From Pantoea alfalfae (GTDB taxonomy: Bacteria; Pseudomonadota; Gammaproteobacteria; Enterobacterales; Enterobacteriaceae): a stretch of DNA of 64,000 bases. The notes under the pieces are model-generated. The model was not told the origin of the DNA and ran no database searches. It saw nothing but the letters and a program-made list of their open reading frames with translations. The translations under genes and the position numbers were made by a program. Below, in pieces: positions 60,923 to 64,000 of this stretch; positions within the stretch are counted from its first letter, which is position 1, and each line of letters opens with the position of its first letter. The DNA is taken from assembly GCF_019880205.1 (NCBI RefSeq), contig NZ_CP082292.1, positions 2,542,001 to 2,606,000 of the forward strand, written 5' to 3'.

Positions 60923-63181
60923 TCAACCCATTAATTGCGTATTTTTTGTACGATTTTTCTCTGCTAAACGGTTAAAACGTTCTAATACGCTTGTCTTCTT
61001 CGGCTCTAGTATTGGGCGGGCCAGTTCTCCATTAGGTAAGCTACGGAACAAATGACCGGCGATTTTAGTCTGCGTGCCACCAATCAGACGCACGGCAAGC
61101 CCGCGACTGATGGTTTCACCGCTTAAATCTCTCACCTCGGCTATAACGTTGTCGCACGCAGCTTCGATTTTGTCCGATCGCCTCAGTTTCAAATGCCGCT
61201 TTTCTGGCCGTTCCGCCCTTAACCGGCTAAGAAGCTGACGTTGTTCTTTTCTGCTCATGCTGTCCAGATCGAATTTTTTGAAATTTTCCGGTTGGTTCGA
61301 ATCTTCAGATCTCAAACCTCCCGTACAGTTATTGACAGAACTCCGAGAGGACGCAGACGCGTCCTTAAATTCAAAACCCAAATCAACGGCACGTTTCGGG
61401 ACAATCTTCCATTGCATCAGACGGGTTAAAATTGGCGTATCGTCGCCAACTTCAGTTGCGTAAACGCCCTTGATGCGCACGGTTTCCTCGCCGTACTCAT
61501 TCATATCTTCGCTTGCCTGATACCAGGTGCGTACAGCCAGATCGTCACGGCGCACGAACGGCCCGCCCTGGGCGTTAACGTATCCGGCCCAGTCTCCCGC
61601 ATCGGCGGCGTCATGCGCGGCCGCAAATTCAATGCTCAGGCCGTGTGCGGTTTCGCTGTCAGCCATGCGGCGCAGCTCGCGGTAAACTGTGACCGGCGCA
61701 CCGCCCACAAACTGAAATTGCCGGATATGCCAGCGTGCCGCCCAGGCAGAAACGGCCGAGGCAGTTTCTTTCAGATCTTTGCCGCTCTCGTCGTCTGTCT
61801 CGCCATCCAGCGCATAACCATCAATATTTTTGGAGATGTATTTAGCAACGTAACCCGTTGCGCTGCCTTTCTCCGGGTCGATAGCCTCGGCGTGAAAACG
61901 GGCCTTACGGGCCTTGTCGGTTGTCAGCTCGCTGCCATCTTCCTGCCAGGCGTAGTCGCGCATAATCTCGCGCACACGCTCGGCCTGCTCAGGGCGCATA
62001 AACATAAGCATGTGCCAGTGTGGGGTCGCATCATGATGAGGCTCAGCAACGCGGATCCCGAAGATGCGGATTTCTTCGCGGTGCAGCTTGGCGCGGATTT
62101 TCTGCCATACACTGCAGAGATAACGCTGCGTGTCGGCCGGGCTGGCACCGTTCCATTTGCGGTTACGATGCCCGGTTTTGATTGTGGCGTGATAGCGCGC
62201 CGGGGCGGTAAGCGTATAGAACTCGCCGATAAAGCCCATTTCATTGCAGATGTTTTCGAAGCCACGAATGCGGGTCATCAGCTCGCAGCGGCGGATCGCC
62301 GGGTTGGCCACACTGCCGTCGTATTTCTCGATCAGGCTGATGCGGTTGCCTTCCTCGTCTTCCAGCTCCATTCCCTTTAAAAACTCACGGGTGCGGCGCT
62401 TCTGCTCGCGCCACTCTGAAACGGTCATGCTGCTGGCGTATGGGGTATGCTTTTTGCTGACATTAGCCAGGGCGATCTGAAGGTGTTCACGCCATGATGC
62501 GGCCACGCGGCGCAGTCGGCCTTTCCACCATTTTTCCGTCTGCATACGCATGATCGCCGGGGTAACTTCCTCCGGGTCAAACAGCCGGGACGTGACTTTA
62601 TCCCACAGCGGCGGCGTCTGGCTCAGCTCGCGGGTGATGGTGGCGGCGGTCATGTAAACGCGGTGCGTGTATTTATAATCTGACTCGTAGCTGGCCTGCG
62701 CGTGTGCCTGTACCAGCTCGGCGAGAATGAAATTAGCTACATCCCCGGCAAGCAAATCGACGTCGGCGCGAGCCATATCCGGCAGGCGGTTAAAGCGGCG
62801 CATCAGCTCCCAAAGAGTGCCGCCCGCGCTGGCCGCGCCTGCCTGTTTAGTGGCATTGCCTGCCAGCAGGTTAAACGTGCCGTGACTCATTTCACCGAGG
62901 CGATATTGAGCGTTAACGGTTTCAACGCGTGGCAATGTGCGCTCAACGAAAGTTTTCGTTAAGTACGCATTGGCACGATCAATACCCTGTGTTTTTTCCA
63001 GCTCACTGACGCGGCGTTTAACGTCGAGCTGGATAAGTGTCGGCTGCTTTTCAAGTAGTTCCTGCGCACGCATTAAAGCCGCAATCATCTGAGTGCGGCT
63101 GTGCATTTCCTCATAAGTGGGGTACGGGCTGGCGATGGCTTCCCGTGGAGCATTCCACGGGTAGGCGTATTCCTGAATCAC
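60923..63181 (-). CDS. A: Replication initiator gpA
   Basis: Site-specific nicking protein that starts rolling-circle replication of P2-like phages; about 752 residues (P2: 761). HUH metal motif in ATPHWHMLMFM and the catalytic tyrosine pair in GYVAKYISKN (Y-x3-Y), plus GFENICNEMGFIGEFYTLTAPARYH in parts. I prefer the GTG at 63181 because GGGGG lies seven bases before it; a TTG at 63187 is also in frame. Overlaps the end of the upstream PAPS-reductase-like gene. Confidence 0.93.
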   Translation of the reverse strand: MIQEYAYPWNAPREAIASPYPTYEEMHSRTQMIAALMRAQELLEKQPTLIQLDVKRRVSELEKTQGIDRANAYLTKTFVERTLPRVETVNAQYRLGEMSHGTFNLLAGNATKQAGAASAGGTLWELMRRFNRLPDMARADVDLLAGDVANFILAELVQAHAQASYESDYKYTHRVYMTAATITRELSQTPPLWDKVTSRLFDPEEVTPAIMRMQTEKWWKGRLRRVAASWREHLQIALANVSKKHTPYASSMTVSEWREQKRRTREFLKGMELEDEEGNRISLIEKYDGSVANPAIRRCELMTRIRGFENICNEMGFIGEFYTLTAPARYHATIKTGHRNRKWNGASPADTQRYLCSVWQKIRAKLHREEIRIFGIRVAEPHHDATPHWHMLMFMRPEQAERVREIMRDYAWQEDGSELTTDKARKARFHAEAIDPEKGSATGYVAKYISKNIDGYALDGETDDESGKDLKETASAVSAWAARWHIRQFQFVGGAPVTVYRELRRMADSETAHGLSIEFAAAHDAADAGDWAGYVNAQGGPFVRRDDLAVRTWYQASEDMNEYGEETVRIKGVYATEVGDDTPILTRLMQWKIVPKRAVDLGFEFKDASASSRSSVNNCTGGLRSEDSNQPENFKKFDLDSMSRKEQRQLLSRLRAERPEKRHLKLRRSDKIEAACDNVIAEVRDLSGETISRGLAVRLIGGTQTKIAGHLFRSLPNGELARPILEPKKTSVLERFNRLAEKNRTKNTQLMG

Positions 63182-64000
63182 TCGCAAACCCCCAGATAGA
63201 CGCTGCTGCAGGCGGACTTGTTATCCATAGCTGCAAGCATGTCAAACTGACGTCCGCCGCGCGTTGTCAGCGCCCAGTCGCGATAGGTTTCAATGCCGTG
63301 TGAGGCGAGGGATACTTTGCTGCCGTCTGTTTCTGCTTTAACGGGATCCATTCCTGAATGGAAAAATGCTGCGTTTCCACGGCGCGAGCATCGGGCAACA
63401 ATCCGTTCCCATTCAGCAACCCGGCTTACTTCTTCAGGCCAGCGGGTAAAGATTTCCCCGAGTTCAGCTTTGTTTACGTTAACGCATGGCATGCAACCGA
63501 CACGGCTGCACCCCTGCTGATAAAGAGGGTTTGGCTTGATACCGTGACGCCTGGCCAGCGCAAAAACGTCATCATGCGTCCATTGAAGGATCGGCCGGTA
63601 AATCGACAGGCCCGGCCCGAGATCAAACCCAGCTTCCCACTCAGGAAGCTCTGCCCGTTTTGCGGATTCCTGAGCGCGAACTCCCTGCCACGTGATGACG
63701 CGCTTACCTTCTGCAATCAGCGGGTCTACAACCTGCTCCTGCATAGGGATCTGTTTAAGCTCGAAAGAGCAGAACTTGCGCTGGGTGGAAGGAAATGTGC
63801 CTTTCCAGATGCACATATCAAGAAAAGGAATGCCGGTAGGTTTTAGGGCATTCAGAGCGCGACGCACTATCAGGGCCGCCTCTTCCTCTGTGAATCCTAA
63901 ATCTCTGACCAGGGTAACTGGCCACTTATCTTTTACAAACGTTCTCTTGTCAGCTATACGCTGTGAGAAGTCAGCCCTGACGCGGCGTAATGGACCGAGT
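63178..64000 (-). CDS. Phage PAPS-reductase-family protein (5' end outside window)
   Basis: Adenine nucleotide alpha-hydrolase-like protein of the phosphoadenosine phosphosulfate reductase family, common in P2-like phages of Erwiniaceae. The frame is open without a stop to the right edge, so only the C-terminal 273 residues are seen and the true start lies beyond 64000. Visible: RKFCSFELKQIPM (R, C and substrate loop), TWQGVRAQESAKRAE, PILQWTHDDVFALARRHGI, and a cysteine set GCSRVGCMPCVN which may bind a metal cluster. Its stop overlaps gpA by four bases. Role in the phage is unknown. Confidence 0.85.
   Translation of the reverse strand, partial: LGPLRRVRADFSQRIADKRTFVKDKWPVTLVRDLGFTEEEAALIVRRALNALKPTGIPFLDMCIWKGTFPSTQRKFCSFELKQIPMQEQVVDPLIAEGKRVITWQGVRAQESAKRAELPEWEAGFDLGPGLSIYRPILQWTHDDVFALARRHGIKPNPLYQQGCSRVGCMPCVNVNKAELGEIFTRWPEEVSRVAEWERIVARCSRRGNAAFFHSGMDPVKAETDGSKVSLASHGIETYRDWALTTRGGRQFDMLAAMDNKSACSSVYLGVCE

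Overview
The window is a stretch of an Enterobacterales chromosome, most likely Erwiniaceae (Pantoea or a close relative). This rests on core genes close to their Escherichia coli counterparts (uvrC, pgsA, rlmI, hspQ, helD), on an SdiA-type LuxR gene beside a LuxI-type synthase gene (an arrangement known in Pantoea and Erwinia), and on gene order. The species assignment is inference.

Positions 1-35500 are host chromosome. First come an AraC-type regulator, a DUF2000 protein, an AriR/YmgB-like protein, a SulP transporter, a tiny proline-rich lipoprotein and a sugar-binding-type protein. Then follow a tRNA block (Gly, Cys, Leu), pgsA, uvrC, uvrY, yecF and a quorum-sensing pair (SdiA-like receptor plus synthase). 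After a 1.2 kb gap come an extensin-like protein, a CycA-type permease and a YdjM-like protein. Next is the pyrimidine-degradation cluster rutR/rutABCDFG, with a recognisable RutR operator and sigma-54 promoter but without rutE. The rest is ymdF, wrbA, yccJ, a succinate-semialdehyde dehydrogenase, agp (with an unusual repetitive C-terminal tail), two tandem tRNA-Ser genes, yccA, tusE, yccX, rlmI, hspQ, yccU, yccT, mgsA and helD.

From about 35550 to the end of the window lies a P2-like prophage that runs off the right edge. Late genes read leftward in P2 order: ogr, D, U, T, E/E', FII, FI, then tail fibre H, I, J, W, V, then S, R, spanins, endolysin, holin, X, L, M, N, O. Terminase P and portal Q read rightward. 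A cos site, an SOS-controlled early operon and replication gene A follow. Head, tail and lysis genes look complete, so the element may be functional; integrase and immunity genes lie outside the window.

Three AT-rich cargo modules interrupt the otherwise GC-rich prophage at late-operon borders: a 559-residue orphan gene with its own terminator in the place of P2 Z/fun (43008-44687), a membrane-anchored coiled-coil protein between V and S (48808-49602), and a translationally coupled pair, a four-helix membrane protein plus a HIT-family nucleotide hydrolase, between cos and Q (58257-59415). These sites are typical for phage-borne anti-phage genes, and the HIT/membrane pair and the 559-residue protein are the best candidates for an undescribed system. 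A broken tail-fibre inversion cassette and a frameshifted dinI-like gene are further oddities.
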